Below are positions 55,261 to 64,000 of a DNA stretch of 64,000 nucleotides, piece by piece. Every line of letters begins with the position of its first letter. The stretch's first letter is position 1. The stretch comes from Campylobacter sp. RM10537. Its GTDB lineage: Bacteria > Campylobacterota > Campylobacteria > Campylobacterales > Campylobacteraceae. Position numbers and translations under genes: made by a program. The stretch spans positions 1,364,001-1,428,000 of the forward strand of contig NZ_CP059597.1 of NCBI RefSeq assembly GCF_022369435.1, given 5' to 3'. The notes beneath the pieces were generated by a model that ran no database searches, was not told the origin of the DNA, and worked only from the letters and a program-made list of their open reading frames with translations.

Positions 55261-57621
55261 ATGAGAATTATATTTTTACTTTTATTGAATATTTATATTC
55301 TTTTTGCTTTTGAATTAACTTTAAATATAGGCCGCGAAAATAAACAAAGTTTCGCGGTTTTGCATGTTCAAAATGATTCAGATTTTACTTGTCAAAAATT
55401 TGCAATTGAAAATAAAATACATTTTGAATGCATTATTCCAGGCATTGTTGATACTCCTTTAAATAATCAAAATTTTGCAGCATTTGATTTGAAATTTTTC
55501 AAAGAAACTCAAAAAATTAAAATGATTATATTGCCTAAAACAGATGCAAGAATGTTTGATTTATCTCAAAATATATATATTGATAAAGAATTAAGTTATT
55601 CTACCTCACATAAAAGCAAAGGTTTTACTTTTGTTTTTACAAATAATCTAATCAGAAAAAAAGATTATGATGGACTTAATTTTGGCATTCATTTTCCTTA
55701 TGAAAGCTTACCTTATGTGGGAGCGCTTGATTTAAATTCTAATCCTGTTGTAATTCCTCAAAGTGCAGATATTAATACTTACTTACGCATTAAAGATGAA
55801 TATGGTAAAGCTAACTATCAGCAAGTAGTTATCGATGCTGATAATGCAATAAAGCGTTATATAAATAGTATTTTTATGAGTGAATTTATTCTTTATAAAT
55901 TAAGAGCTGAAAATCAACTTTATACTCAAGACCCTAGTTTTAGAGATAGGAAAATTTTAGAAAAAATGATTGTGGATGCTAAAAATTGGACTCGAACTTT
56001 TACAAGCGATAGGAATTTTTTTGAAGTATCTTATATAATGTTAAGAGTCTATATTGCCTTATCTAAGAATTCTGATATTAATTATATGATGTCAATTTTA
56101 AACAATCAACCTAATAATTATTTTTCTCAAATGGCAAAGCTTGATTATGCAGATTATCTTTATGGCTTAAGAGAAAGAAATAAAGCTATAGATATTTATG
56201 AAGATATTTATTTCAATACTAAAAATTTAGATTTAGCTGCTAGAGCAGCGATAGCTTTAGCTAAAGATTGTATTTTAAATAATAATATCAATAAAGCAAT
56301 AGAATACGCAAATGTGATTTTAAAAGCTAATCCACAATATTTTGGAAAAGATGAATCAAGATCTTTGGATCTTGCTAAACTTTTTGATCAAAACCAACAA
56401 TATAATATTAGCTCTAATATCTATCAAAATATTTTTAACAAGATATCAAGAGTAAATCAAAAATATGAGGAAGTTTTAAAAGATTTGGCTTTAAGTTTGT
56501 CCCGAGTAGGAAAAGTAGATGAAGCTAAAAAATACCTAAATTTATATTTAAATGAGTATTTAGATGATGGTAAATATTTAGATGAGATTAAAAAGGCTAG
56601 AGATGAGTTATTTTTTGCGATGGGTGATGAAAATTCTACACTTTCGCATAAGCATTATGCCATGCTTATGAAAGAATATGCTCAAAAAGATGAAAATATA
56701 GTTAATAAGGCTTTAGATAAGGATATGCAACTTTACTATAAAGAAGGAAATTTTAGCGCTATTTTGGGATATAAAAAACAAATAGAAGAAAGAGATCTTC
56801 CTAATTCTTTAAAATTATTACAGCAAGCCGCAGTTGATCTTTTAAATAAAGAATTAAAATCTGATAATTGTATTGAGGCAACATCTATTTTTGCAGAATT
56901 TAAATCTTATGAAATAGGACAAAGAATAAACAATAAAAAACATATGTTAAATTGTTTTATTAGAACTTCTAAAATCGAAGAAGCTATAGATTATGCAGAT
57001 AAAAATTATAATGAAGATCCTATATTTTTTGGATTAAAAAAAGCTTCAATGCTTTATGATAATAAGCAATATGGACAAGTTTTAAAAATTTCCAAAGAAA
57101 TAGCTCAATCAAAAATTTTAAAAAGTGATGAGGAAAATTTTAAAGCTTATTATTTGCAATTTTTATCCTATTTGAAAATGGATGATTATAATAAAGCTAT
57201 TAGTATATTGAAAATTTTAGAAACTTTTCCAATGAATTTTAATATGGTTGAGGCCTATGATGCTTTATTATCTTATGCTAATGATCATAAAATGCAAACA
57301 ACAATTCTTACTTATGCCCCTAAGGCTATTGATTATCAAAATTTAAAAGGAATTAATCTTTATAGTCCAAATCTTGAATTTATTTATCTTGGTGCCCTAG
57401 CTAAAGTGAATGAAAATGAAAAATCCTTAGCAGTTTTAACTGATTTATTAAAATTAAAACTTTCTGATGATGATAAGGCAAGAGCTTTGTATATACAAAG
57501 TTTAACTTATGAAAGAATGAAAAATATTCAAGCTGAAAAAGAAAGTTTGCAACAATGTTTAAAATTAAAACCTTCAAATTGGCAGAATTTATGTCGCGAT
57601 AAGAGCCAAATTTTAAAATAG
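55261..57621 (+). CDS. pflA: paralysed-flagella protein PflA
   Basis: 786 residues. Signal peptide (1-15, FLLLLNIYILFAF), an N-terminal beta-rich part to about residue 160, then helical TPR-like repeats to the end. In C. jejuni PflA is a periplasmic component of the flagellar motor scaffold that works with PflB; mutants assemble flagella but are nonmotile (known). Its place directly after nuoN is as in C. jejuni (Cj1565c, from memory). The sequence is intact. Confidence 0.92.
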   Translation: MRIIFLLLLNIYILFAFELTLNIGRENKQSFAVLHVQNDSDFTCQKFAIENKIHFECIIPGIVDTPLNNQNFAAFDLKFFKETQKIKMIILPKTDARMFDLSQNIYIDKELSYSTSHKSKGFTFVFTNNLIRKKDYDGLNFGIHFPYESLPYVGALDLNSNPVVIPQSADINTYLRIKDEYGKANYQQVVIDADNAIKRYINSIFMSEFILYKLRAENQLYTQDPSFRDRKILEKMIVDAKNWTRTFTSDRNFFEVSYIMLRVYIALSKNSDINYMMSILNNQPNNYFSQMAKLDYADYLYGLRERNKAIDIYEDIYFNTKNLDLAARAAIALAKDCILNNNINKAIEYANVILKANPQYFGKDESRSLDLAKLFDQNQQYNISSNIYQNIFNKISRVNQKYEEVLKDLALSLSRVGKVDEAKKYLNLYLNEYLDDGKYLDEIKKARDELFFAMGDENSTLSHKHYAMLMKEYAQKDENIVNKALDKDMQLYYKEGNFSAILGYKKQIEERDLPNSLKLLQQAAVDLLNKELKSDNCIEATSIFAEFKSYEIGQRINNKKHMLNCFIRTSKIEEAIDYADKNYNEDPIFFGLKKASMLYDNKQYGQVLKISKEIAQSKILKSDEENFKAYYLQFLSYLKMDDYNKAISILKILETFPMNFNMVEAYDALLSYANDHKMQTTILTYAPKAIDYQNLKGINLYSPNLEFIYLGALAKVNENEKSLAVLTDLLKLKLSDDDKARALYIQSLTYERMKNIQAEKESLQQCLKLKPSNWQNLCRDKSQILK

Positions 57622-57723
57622 TATTAATTTTATTTGATATTTTTTATCCAAAAAACTTTATTTTATATTGAATATTAAACAATCTTGAAAATCAATTTTT
57701 ATTAATTTATAACCTTATTTTAA

Positions 57724-57729
57724 TATAAT
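57724..57729 (+). promoter_or_regulatory. -10 box of the first chemoreceptor gene
   Basis: Perfect TATAAT 27 bases before the ATG at 57756, which has the RBS TTAGGAGAA. Confidence 0.6.
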
Positions 57730-57755
57730 AAATAAAAATATTTTAGGAGAAAATA

Positions 57756-59747
57756 ATGAAAGAGAAAAAGAAATCTTTCAATGTATCTTTAAAATTAACC
57801 TTTTATGTTGGTATTTTAATAGTTATTATATTGACCATTACAAGTACTATTAGTTATTTTGAATCTAAAAATAATACTTTTACATTACTTAAAGATACTC
57901 AACTTAAAACCGTAGAAGATGTTACAATGACATTTGATAATTATGGAAAAAGTAGACGAGTTGCAATGGAAATTTTAGCTAAAGAAATTCAAGAAATATT
58001 AGATAAAGGCAATGATGAAGAAATTTTTAGCTTATTAAAATCTTTTAAAGAAGCATTTGGTTTCAAGCTTGTTTTTTTAGGTTTTGAAAATTCTGGACGA
58101 GTTCTTTTATCGGATAGAAAAATATTAGATTCTAAATCTTTTAATTTACAAAATGCTGGATGGTATCAACAAGCACATGGTTCAACTAAAGCTATTGTTT
58201 ATGGACCTTATAAATCTGCAACAGATGGTGTTTCTGGGTTAACTTATGCAATGCCAATCTATAAAAATGGAAAATTAATTGGAGCTGTTGGGGGCGATTA
58301 TAGTTTAGAGCAATTTTCAAAAGATGTTTTAGCTTTTGGTCATTCTGCAAATACTTATGCTGCAGTTTATAGCCCAGATGGAGAAATTTATTTCCATCAA
58401 TATCCAGAAAGAATTTTAACAAAAAATCAATTGAGTATTAATATAGCTAATACAATCAATACTAATCCGAACTACTATCTTAATCCAAAAGAAGAAAAGG
58501 CACTTTTTAAAACAAAGGATGATAAAGGAAATTCATATCAAGTGCTATGTAGTGCAACAATCAATCCAAAATTTAGAGTATGTACAGTTACAGAAGATCA
58601 AACTTATACAGGAGTTGTTAGAGCAATTCTTTTTAAACAAATTCTTATAGGTATTATCGCAACTATCATTGCTCTTATCTTAATCAGAATCCTAATCACA
58701 AAAAGCCTCTCCCCACTCACCATCATCCAAAACGGTCTTAATGCTTTCTTTGATTTTATCAATCATAAAACAAAGAATGTTTCTACTATTAATATAAAAA
58801 CTAATGATGAGTTTGGTCAAATCTCAAAAGCCATTAATGAAAACATCCTTATTACTAAACAAGGTTTAGAACAAGATAATCAAGCTGTAAAAGAATCAGT
58901 CTCTACAGTTCAAGTTGTAGAAAAAGGAGATTTAACAGCAAGAATTACTGCAAATCCAAGAAATCCTCAACTTGTAGAACTTAAAAATGTTTTAAATAAA
59001 CTCTTAGATGTCTTACAAGAAAAAGTAGGTTCTGATATGAATGCTATTCATAAAATCTTTGAAGAATATAAGAGCTTAGATTTTAGAAATAAATTAGAAA
59101 ATGCTAGAGGTAGTGTTGAAGTTACTACTAATGCTTTAGGTGAAGAAATCATTAAAATGTTAAAACAAAGTTCTGATTTTGCTAATCACTTAGCAAGTGA
59201 AAGTTCTAAATTACAAAATGCTGTTCAAAACCTAACTAGCTCTTCTAATTCTCAAGCAGCTTCTTTAGAAGAAACTGCTGCTGCTTTAGAAGAAATTACT
59301 TCTTCTATGCAAAATGTTTCTGTTAAAACCTCTGATGTAATCACTCAATCAGAAGAGATTAAAAATGTTACAAGTATTATTGGAGATATTGCAGATCAAA
59401 TCAATCTTTTAGCATTAAATGCTGCTATAGAAGCAGCACGTGCAGGAGAACATGGACGAGGCTTTGCTGTTGTGGCTGATGAAGTTAGAAAACTAGCAGA
59501 AAGAACTCAAAAATCATTGAGTGAAATAGAAGCTAATACTAACTTACTTGTTCAATCTATTAATGATATGGCAGAATCTATTAAAGAACAAACTGCAGGT
59601 ATTACTCAAATCAATGAAAGTGTAGCTGCTATTGATCAAACCACTAAAGATAATGTTGAAATTGCTAATGAGAGTGCAATCATTTCTAATACTGTTAGTG
59701 ATATAGCTAATAATATATTAGAAGATGTTAAGAAGAAAAGATTTTAA
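57756..59747 (+). CDS. methyl-accepting chemotaxis protein, dCACHE sensor (Tlp2/3/4-like)
   Basis: 663 residues. TM1 about 13-33, periplasmic double-CACHE sensor about 34-290 ([25 protein letters not shown]), TM2 about 292-314, HAMP-like region, then the signalling helical hairpin with tip [20 protein letters not shown]. The gene sits where tlp3 (Cj1564) lies in C. jejuni, right after pflA. From base 58680 onward its sequence is the same as that of the receptor gene on the other strand (61124-62191). Tlp2, Tlp3 and Tlp4 of C. jejuni are known to share near-identical signalling domains. The ligand cannot be predicted; the Arg two residues before WY of the amino-acid dCACHE motif is absent. Confidence 0.93.
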   Translation: MKEKKKSFNVSLKLTFYVGILIVIILTITSTISYFESKNNTFTLLKDTQLKTVEDVTMTFDNYGKSRRVAMEILAKEIQEILDKGNDEEIFSLLKSFKEAFGFKLVFLGFENSGRVLLSDRKILDSKSFNLQNAGWYQQAHGSTKAIVYGPYKSATDGVSGLTYAMPIYKNGKLIGAVGGDYSLEQFSKDVLAFGHSANTYAAVYSPDGEIYFHQYPERILTKNQLSINIANTINTNPNYYLNPKEEKALFKTKDDKGNSYQVLCSATINPKFRVCTVTEDQTYTGVVRAILFKQILIGIIATIIALILIRILITKSLSPLTIIQNGLNAFFDFINHKTKNVSTINIKTNDEFGQISKAINENILITKQGLEQDNQAVKESVSTVQVVEKGDLTARITANPRNPQLVELKNVLNKLLDVLQEKVGSDMNAIHKIFEEYKSLDFRNKLENARGSVEVTTNALGEEIIKMLKQSSDFANHLASESSKLQNAVQNLTSSSNSQAASLEETAAALEEITSSMQNVSVKTSDVITQSEEIKNVTSIIGDIADQINLLALNAAIEAARAGEHGRGFAVVADEVRKLAERTQKSLSEIEANTNLLVQSINDMAESIKEQTAGITQINESVAAIDQTTKDNVEIANESAIISNTVSDIANNILEDVKKKRF

Positions 59748-59827
59748 GAATCTTTTCTTTAAATTATAATCAAATGATTATTCTTTAAATCATAATCTTT
59801 AAACTATTATCTTAAATCATTATTTTT

Positions 59828-59853
59828 AAATAGTTATTTTTAAATAACTATTT
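59828..59853 (+). terminator. terminator after first chemoreceptor
   Basis: 12-bp stem AAATAGTTATTT / AAATAACTATTT with a TT loop, followed by further T. An identical mirror copy lies at 61018-61043 after the second receptor. Confidence 0.65.
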
Positions 59854-59914
59854 TTTATGATAATTGAAGATTCATTATTAAATTAAGCAATTTAATCTTT
59901 TAATGGATTTTTTA

Positions 59915-60113
59915 TTAAAAGATTAAAAGCTTTATTTTTGATTTAATAATTTCTTTAATTTTATCTTTTGTAACTAAATTTTTAAGTTCATTACTTTCTG
60001 CTTTAATTCCATTCATATTTAAATGCCATAAAGCATTTTCTATAGCTTCATCTTTTTTTTCTTTCTACTATGCGTGTTTCATCAAAAATAAATTTATAAA
60101 AAGTTATATTTTT
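59915..60113 (-). pseudogene. 3' fragment of the methyltransferase gene
   Basis: Reverse complement matches the last ~199 bases of the intact gene (60759-60956), but the A-run is one longer (T8 on the plus strand at 60053-60060), which shifts the frame and creates a stop shortly after ...VERKK. No 5' part or start is attached. It is part of the left repeat arm. Confidence 0.85.
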
Positions 60114-60242
60114 CTAAATATTAAAGATTTTTATTTATTTTATTAATGCTACTTTAAATTAAAGATTTATTGATATTAGTTTTATTTATTTGTATAGTTA
60201 AAAGAAACATTTTACAATTATATTTTAATTATTTTTTTGGGA

Positions 60243-60956
60243 ATGAATATGAATTTGTGGGATAAAAAGGCTAAAAGCTATGCAAGATATGCAAAATTAA
60301 ACGATATCCAAAAGCAAACTTTTAAGAAGTTAAATGAATTAAATATTGATTTTACAAATAAAAATATTGTAGATATAGGTTGTGGCACAGGTGTTTGGAC
60401 TTTACATTTAGCGCAAAAAGCAAAAAGTGTTTTAGGTATAGATAATTCTAAAGCTATGCTTGAAATTTTAAAAGAAGATGCTATAAAAAATAATATTAAT
60501 AATATTAAAATACTTCATTTAGATTTTGAAAATTTTTATAAAGAAAATCAAGAAAACTTTGATATAGCGTTTTTAAGTATGTCTTTAGCTTTGCAAAATG
60601 AAAATGATTTCAAAGCTTTTTTAAATTTAGCTTCTCAAAGAATATATCTTGGCTGGGCTGATTATAGAAAAAGTGATTTTTTAGACCCAATATTTAAACA
60701 TTTTAATACTGAATTTAAAGGATTTAATAAACAAGATTTAGAAAGTTTTTTACTAGAAAAAAATATAACTTTTTATAAATTTATTTTTGATGAAACACGC
60801 ATAGTAGAAAGAAAAAAAGATGAAGCTATAGAAAATGCTTTATGGCATTTAAATATGAATGGAATTAAAGCAGAAAGTAATGAACTTAAAAATTTAGTTA
60901 CAAAAGATAAAATTAAAGAAATTATTAAATCAAAAATAAAGCTTTTAATCTTTTAA
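60243..60956 (+). CDS. class I SAM-dependent methyltransferase, substrate unknown
   Basis: 237 residues. Motif I VDIGCGTGVWTLHLA (about residues 43-57) and motif II GIDNS (about 66-70) form the SAM site; the LSMSLALQNENDF region fits motif IV-post. It has a small-molecule methyltransferase look (BioC/UbiE-like N-terminus LWDKKAKSYARYAK), not a DNA methylase, as no NPPY-type motif is present. Start at the ATG at 60243 or 60249; an upstream TTG is less likely. Its last ~66 codons lie in the right arm of the inverted repeat and include an A7 run (60812-60818). Confidence 0.82.
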   Translation: MNMNLWDKKAKSYARYAKLNDIQKQTFKKLNELNIDFTNKNIVDIGCGTGVWTLHLAQKAKSVLGIDNSKAMLEILKEDAIKNNINNIKILHLDFENFYKENQENFDIAFLSMSLALQNENDFKAFLNLASQRIYLGWADYRKSDFLDPIFKHFNTEFKGFNKQDLESFLLEKNITFYKFIFDETRIVERKKDEAIENALWHLNMNGIKAESNELKNLVTKDKIKEIIKSKIKLLIF

Positions 60957-60980
60957 TAAAAAATCCATTAAAAGATTAAA
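60944..60980 (+). terminator. terminator after the methyltransferase
   Basis: 14-bp stem TTTAATCTTTTAAT / ATTAAAAGATTAAA around nine bases; the 5' arm includes the stop codon. A mirror copy is in the left arm (59891-59927). Confidence 0.6.
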
Positions 60981-61017
60981 TTGCTTAATTTAATAATGAA
61001 TCTTCAATTATCATAAA

Positions 61018-61043
61018 AAATAGTTATTTAAAAATAACTATTT
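61018..61043 (-). terminator. terminator after second chemoreceptor
   Basis: Mirror copy of the hairpin at 59828-59853, in the right repeat arm, downstream of the minus-strand receptor gene. Confidence 0.65.
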
Positions 61044-61123
61044 AAAAATAATGATTTAAGATAATAGTTTAAAGATTATGATTTAAAGAATAATCATTTG
61101 ATTATAATTTAAAGAAAAGATTC

Positions 61124-63111
61124 TTAAAATCTTTTCTTCTTAACATCTTCTAATATATTATTAGCTATATCACTAACAGTATTAGAAATGATTGCACTCT
61201 CATTAGCAATTTCAACATTATCTTTAGTGGTTTGATCAATAGCAGCTACACTTTCATTGATTTGAGTAATACCTGCAGTTTGTTCTTTAATAGATTCTGC
61301 CATATCATTAATAGATTGAACAAGTAAGTTAGTATTAGCTTCTATTTCACTCAATGATTTTTGAGTTCTTTCTGCTAGTTTTCTAACTTCATCAGCCACA
61401 ACAGCAAAGCCTCGTCCATGTTCTCCTGCACGTGCTGCTTCTATAGCAGCATTTAATGCTAAAAGATTGATTTGATCTGCAATATCTCCAATAATACTTG
61501 TAACATTTTTAATCTCTTCTGATTGAGTGATTACATCAGAGGTTTTAACAGAAACATTTTGCATAGAAGAAGTAATTTCTTCTAAAGCAGCAGCAGTTTC
61601 TTCTAAAGAAGCTGCTTGAGAATTAGAAGAGCTAGTTAGGTTTTGAACAGCATTTTGTAATTTAGAACTTTCACTTGCTAAGTGATTAGCAAAATCAGAA
61701 CTTTGTTTTAACATTTTAATGATTTCTTCACCTAAAGCATTAGTAGTAACTTCAACACTACCTCTAGCATTTTCTAATTTATTTCTAAAATCTAAGCTCT
61801 TATATTCTTCAAAGATTTTATGAATAGCATTCATATCAGAACCTACTTTTTCTTGTAAGACATCTAAGAGTTTATTTAAAACATTTTTAAGTTCTACAAG
61901 TTGAGGATTTCTTGGATTTGCAGTAATTCTTGCTGTTAAATCTCCTTTTTCTACAACTTGAACTGTAGAGACTGATTCTTTTACAGCTTGATTATCTTGT
62001 TCTAAACCTTGTTTAGTAATAAGGATGTTTTCATTAATGGCTTTTGAGATTTGACCAAACTCATCATTAGTTTTTATATTAATAGTAGAAACATTCTTTG
62101 TTTTATGATTGATAAAATCAAAGAAAGCATTAAGACCGTTTTGGATGATGGTGAGTGGGGAGAGGCTTTTTGTGATTAGGATTCTGATTAAAACTAAAGC
62201 TGCAATTAAAGCAATAAAACCAATTATTAATTGACTATATAAAATATTATTAATTGTATTATCATAAGTTTTTTTATTAACAACGCTACAAATTCTATAT
62301 ATAGGATTTACGCTTGATGGATTGCACATAATTGCTTGAGTTTCACCTTTATCATTATCAGCAAAAAATAAAGTGTCTCTGATATTTGGATCTAATAATT
62401 TTGGATTGTTTTCTAAAGCATTTTTAATATTCATACTTAAAGTATTTTTTGTCAAGAGTTTTTTATCATCTTCATTAAAAATAATTTTACCCTCTGTATC
62501 ATAAACACTAGCATAAGAATTTGTGGTATGACCTAAAACCAAAACATCTTTTGAAAATCTTTTTAAATCATAATCGCCACCAACAACTCCAATTAATTTT
62601 CCATTTTTATAGATAGGAGCTGCGTAAGTTAAAGTTGCGTGATTATTTGATACTGATTTATAAGGAGATGAAGTTATTGCTTTACCTTCAGATGAAGCTT
62701 GTTTATACCATATGGTATTTTTTGTGTCAAAGCCCTTGGAAAGATCTAGCATAGTTCCATCTGATAAAAATGTCTTTCCGTTTTTATCAAAACCCACATA
62801 AATTAAATCAAATCCATTGGCTTCTTTAAAAGCATGAAGCAATTTAACAATTTCGACTATATCTGTTTCAGAATTTGTATCACTAAGTTCTTCAGCTAAA
62901 ACTTTGATAACTTCTAGTTTAGATTTGGAATAATTATCAAAAGTTATTTGTACATCATCCATGACTTTTAATTGATTATTTTTAAGCAATTCAAAAGATG
63001 TTTGTTTAAAGTTATAATATGAAGTAAAAGTTACTATGGCTAATATAATAACTATGAGCAATCCGGTAAAAGATACTAGTTTTGAAGAAACATTAAAATT
63101 CTTATAATCAT
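61124..63111 (-). pseudogene. second dCACHE chemoreceptor, frameshift after the start codon
   Basis: The open frame from 63061 encodes TM1, a dCACHE sensor ([25 protein letters not shown]), TM2 and a signalling half identical to the first receptor. The expected N-terminus ([17 protein letters not shown], parallel to [13 protein letters not shown] of the first receptor) is encoded upstream of 63061 in the same frame, but the only ATG with a good RBS (AAGGAG, ATG at 63109-63111) is out of frame: 50 bases separate it from 63061, one short of a multiple of three. Translation from that ATG ends after 11 codons. A shorter product from TTG at 63061 would lack the cytoplasmic N-tail. Gene probably off or decayed; sequencing error possible. 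Confidence 0.75.
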
Positions 63112-63171
63112 TTAAAACTCCTTATTTAATATCTTTAATATAACAAATTAAAAATAGTAATATAACTTTTA

Positions 63172-64000
63172 TTAATTATAAATAAAATAATTTCCATCAA
63201 AACTTATCAAAGAATACTCTCTTTCATTTCCTATACTTTCAACAAGCTCTTCTATGCTTAAAAAAGTTAAAGAATCAGCTTCAACATGTTTCTTAACTTC
63301 TTCAATATTTTTATTAGCGCTAATTAATTCTTCAAATGTTGGAGTATCTATTCCATATATATCAGGAAATTTAATTTCTGGACACGCAATTGCTAAATGA
63401 ATTTTGCTAGCTCCTGCAGCACGAAGTAAAGAAACTATTTTTTTGGAAGTAGTTCCGCGGACTATACTATCATCAATGACCACAATTTCTTTACCTTCTA
63501 AAACCTTACGCATAGGATTTAATTTTAATTTTACTTTTAAATTTCTAAGCTCTTGGGTAGGCTCTATAAAAGTTCTTCCTACATAATGATTTCTTACTAT
63601 AGCCATTTCAAGAGGAATTTTCAAGTATTGGGAAAAACCCATAGCAGCACTGACTCCACTATCTGGAACAGGCACAATAAAATCAGCTTTGTAGGGAAAT
63701 TTTTTAGCTAAAGTTTCACCCATTTTTTTACGAATTTCATAAACACTTTTACCTTCTATAATGCTATCGGGTCTTGCAAAATAAACATATTCAAAAGCAC
63801 AAATTCTAGGACTCTTTGTTTCTAAAATAATACTTTCAAATCTATCATTGCCTTGGGTAAAAATGATTAATTCTCCAGGTTTTACATCGCGTATAAATTC
63901 AGCTTCTATTAGATCAAACGCACAAGTTTCACTTGCAACTATATAGCCCCCATCTTTTAATCTCCCTAAAGATAAAGGACGAACCCCATAAGGATCTCTT
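63172..64000 (-). CDS. purF: amidophosphoribosyltransferase (partial, 5' end outside window)
   Basis: First step of purine synthesis: glutamine plus PRPP to phosphoribosylamine. The frame is open from the window edge (RDPYGVRPLSLGRLKDGG, the glutaminase-domain end) to the stop at 63172, 276 codons visible. The PRPP motif EIVVIDDSIVRGTTSKK and upstream CAFEYVYFARPDS and VPVPDSGVSAAMGFS are diagnostic. The first Met inside the visible part is not the start; the gene continues beyond 64000. Confidence 0.95.
   Translation of the reverse strand, partial: RDPYGVRPLSLGRLKDGGYIVASETCAFDLIEAEFIRDVKPGELIIFTQGNDRFESIILETKSPRICAFEYVYFARPDSIIEGKSVYEIRKKMGETLAKKFPYKADFIVPVPDSGVSAAMGFSQYLKIPLEMAIVRNHYVGRTFIEPTQELRNLKVKLKLNPMRKVLEGKEIVVIDDSIVRGTTSKKIVSLLRAAGASKIHLAIACPEIKFPDIYGIDTPTFEELISANKNIEEVKKHVEADSLTFLSIEELVESIGNEREYSLISFDGNYFIYN

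Larger units (their letters stand above)
58680..60113. repeat. left arm of 1.43-kb inverted repeat
   Basis: 1434 bp matching the reverse complement of 60759-62191 (1433 bp). It covers the last 1068 bases of the first receptor gene, its terminator region and a fragment of the methyltransferase 3' end. In all segments I compared base by base the arms were identical except one extra T (T8 at 60053-60060 versus A7 at 60812-60818), which accounts for the one-base length difference. Between the arms lie 645 unique bases. Confidence 0.9.
59748..60242. other. region between first receptor and methyltransferase
   Basis: 495 bases without an intact gene. It holds the receptor terminator, the degenerate repeats CTTTAAATCATAAT-like, a broken minus-strand copy of the methyltransferase 3' end (59915-60113), and about 120 unique AT-rich bases where the methyltransferase promoter must lie. 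No clear -10 box could be chosen there. Confidence 0.7.
60759..62191. repeat. right arm of 1.43-kb inverted repeat
   Basis: Reverse-complement partner of 58680-60113. It begins inside the intact methyltransferase gene (last ~66 codons), crosses its terminator, and ends in the second receptor gene just after its TM2-encoding part. The outer limits fall at the same receptor codon on both sides (before [12 protein letters not shown]). Confidence 0.9.

Noticed and set aside
60237-60956. Methyltransferase as a DNA modification enzyme (phasevarion type)
   Set aside because: Motif I and the N-terminus look like small-molecule methyltransferases; no NPPY/DPPY or PCQ catalytic motif and no target-recognition domain are visible.
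59748-61123. CRISPR-like or small RNA array from the short AT repeats after the receptors
   Set aside because: The repeats are degenerate, unevenly spaced and explained by hairpin terminators duplicated in the inverted repeat; no cas genes are present.
63404-63586. 60-codon plus-strand frame inside purF
   Set aside because: Lies antisense to the conserved PRPP-binding part of purF; no support as a gene.

Overview
The window is AT-rich and densely coded, and it looks like a thermotolerant Campylobacter of the C. jejuni / C. coli type. Evidence: nuo genes in which nuoE and nuoF are replaced by two small unrelated genes, a Nik-type nickel ABC transporter of the NikZYXWV kind, PflA, the single-domain globin Cgb, Tlp-type chemoreceptors, two ATP synthase b-type subunits, and TATAAT-type promoters without clear -35 boxes. 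Species is not assigned. Gene correspondences to C. jejuni come from memory of the families, not from a search.

Layout. (1) 1-8.7 kb, plus strand: rsmE, rpmE, rsmI, an rlmB-type methyltransferase, two membrane/periplasmic proteins, an aminotransferase, homoserine dehydrogenase, yraN, trxA and trxB. (2) 8.7-10.5 kb: a small accessory island with a G10 tract beside a TATAAT box, a Pmp3-like peptide, two lipoproteins, a gene remnant and a truncated VirB6/TrbL-like protein. (3) 10.5-30 kb, minus strand: a long co-directional housekeeping block reading fmt-birA-parA-parB-ATP synthase-tolQRAB-pal-cpoB-slyD-fabD-mtnN-ttcA-like-pncA-like-recO-ybeY, ending with a DASS anion transporter. (4) 30-37 kb: a cyclic-peptide-type ABC exporter, the nitrosative-stress globin cgb, and a DMSO/TMAO-type reductase operon dmsA-dmsB-dmsC-dmsD in which dmsC is broken by two frameshifts. 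(5) 37-41.8 kb: nickel/peptide ABC transporter. (6) 41.8-57.6 kb: complex I (nuoA-N) followed by pflA. (7) 57.7-63.1 kb: two chemoreceptor genes facing each other around a small methyltransferase gene, embedded in a nearly perfect 1.43-kb inverted repeat. (8) The window ends inside purF.

The most unusual structure is region 7. The repeat covers the receptors' signalling halves, the spacer after each receptor, and the 3' end of the methyltransferase. The only length difference between the arms is a homopolymer (A7 in the intact methyltransferase, the equivalent of A8 in the other arm). Recombination between the arms would flip the 645-bp centre and join the methyltransferase 5' part to the frameshifted 3' end, so the locus has the architecture of an inversion-driven on/off switch. 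One receptor also carries a frameshift directly after its best start codon. Other points of interest: the G10 tract in a promoter, a perfect palindrome at the predicted dmsA transcription start, an NssR-type box overlapping the dmsD stop codon, and a SlyD metal-binding tail whose codons supply the ribosome binding site for a TTG-started fabD.

Physiologically the window joins energy metabolism (complex I, ATP synthase, S-/N-oxide respiration), nickel uptake, envelope integrity (Tol-Pal), thiol redox balance, chemotaxis and flagellar function.
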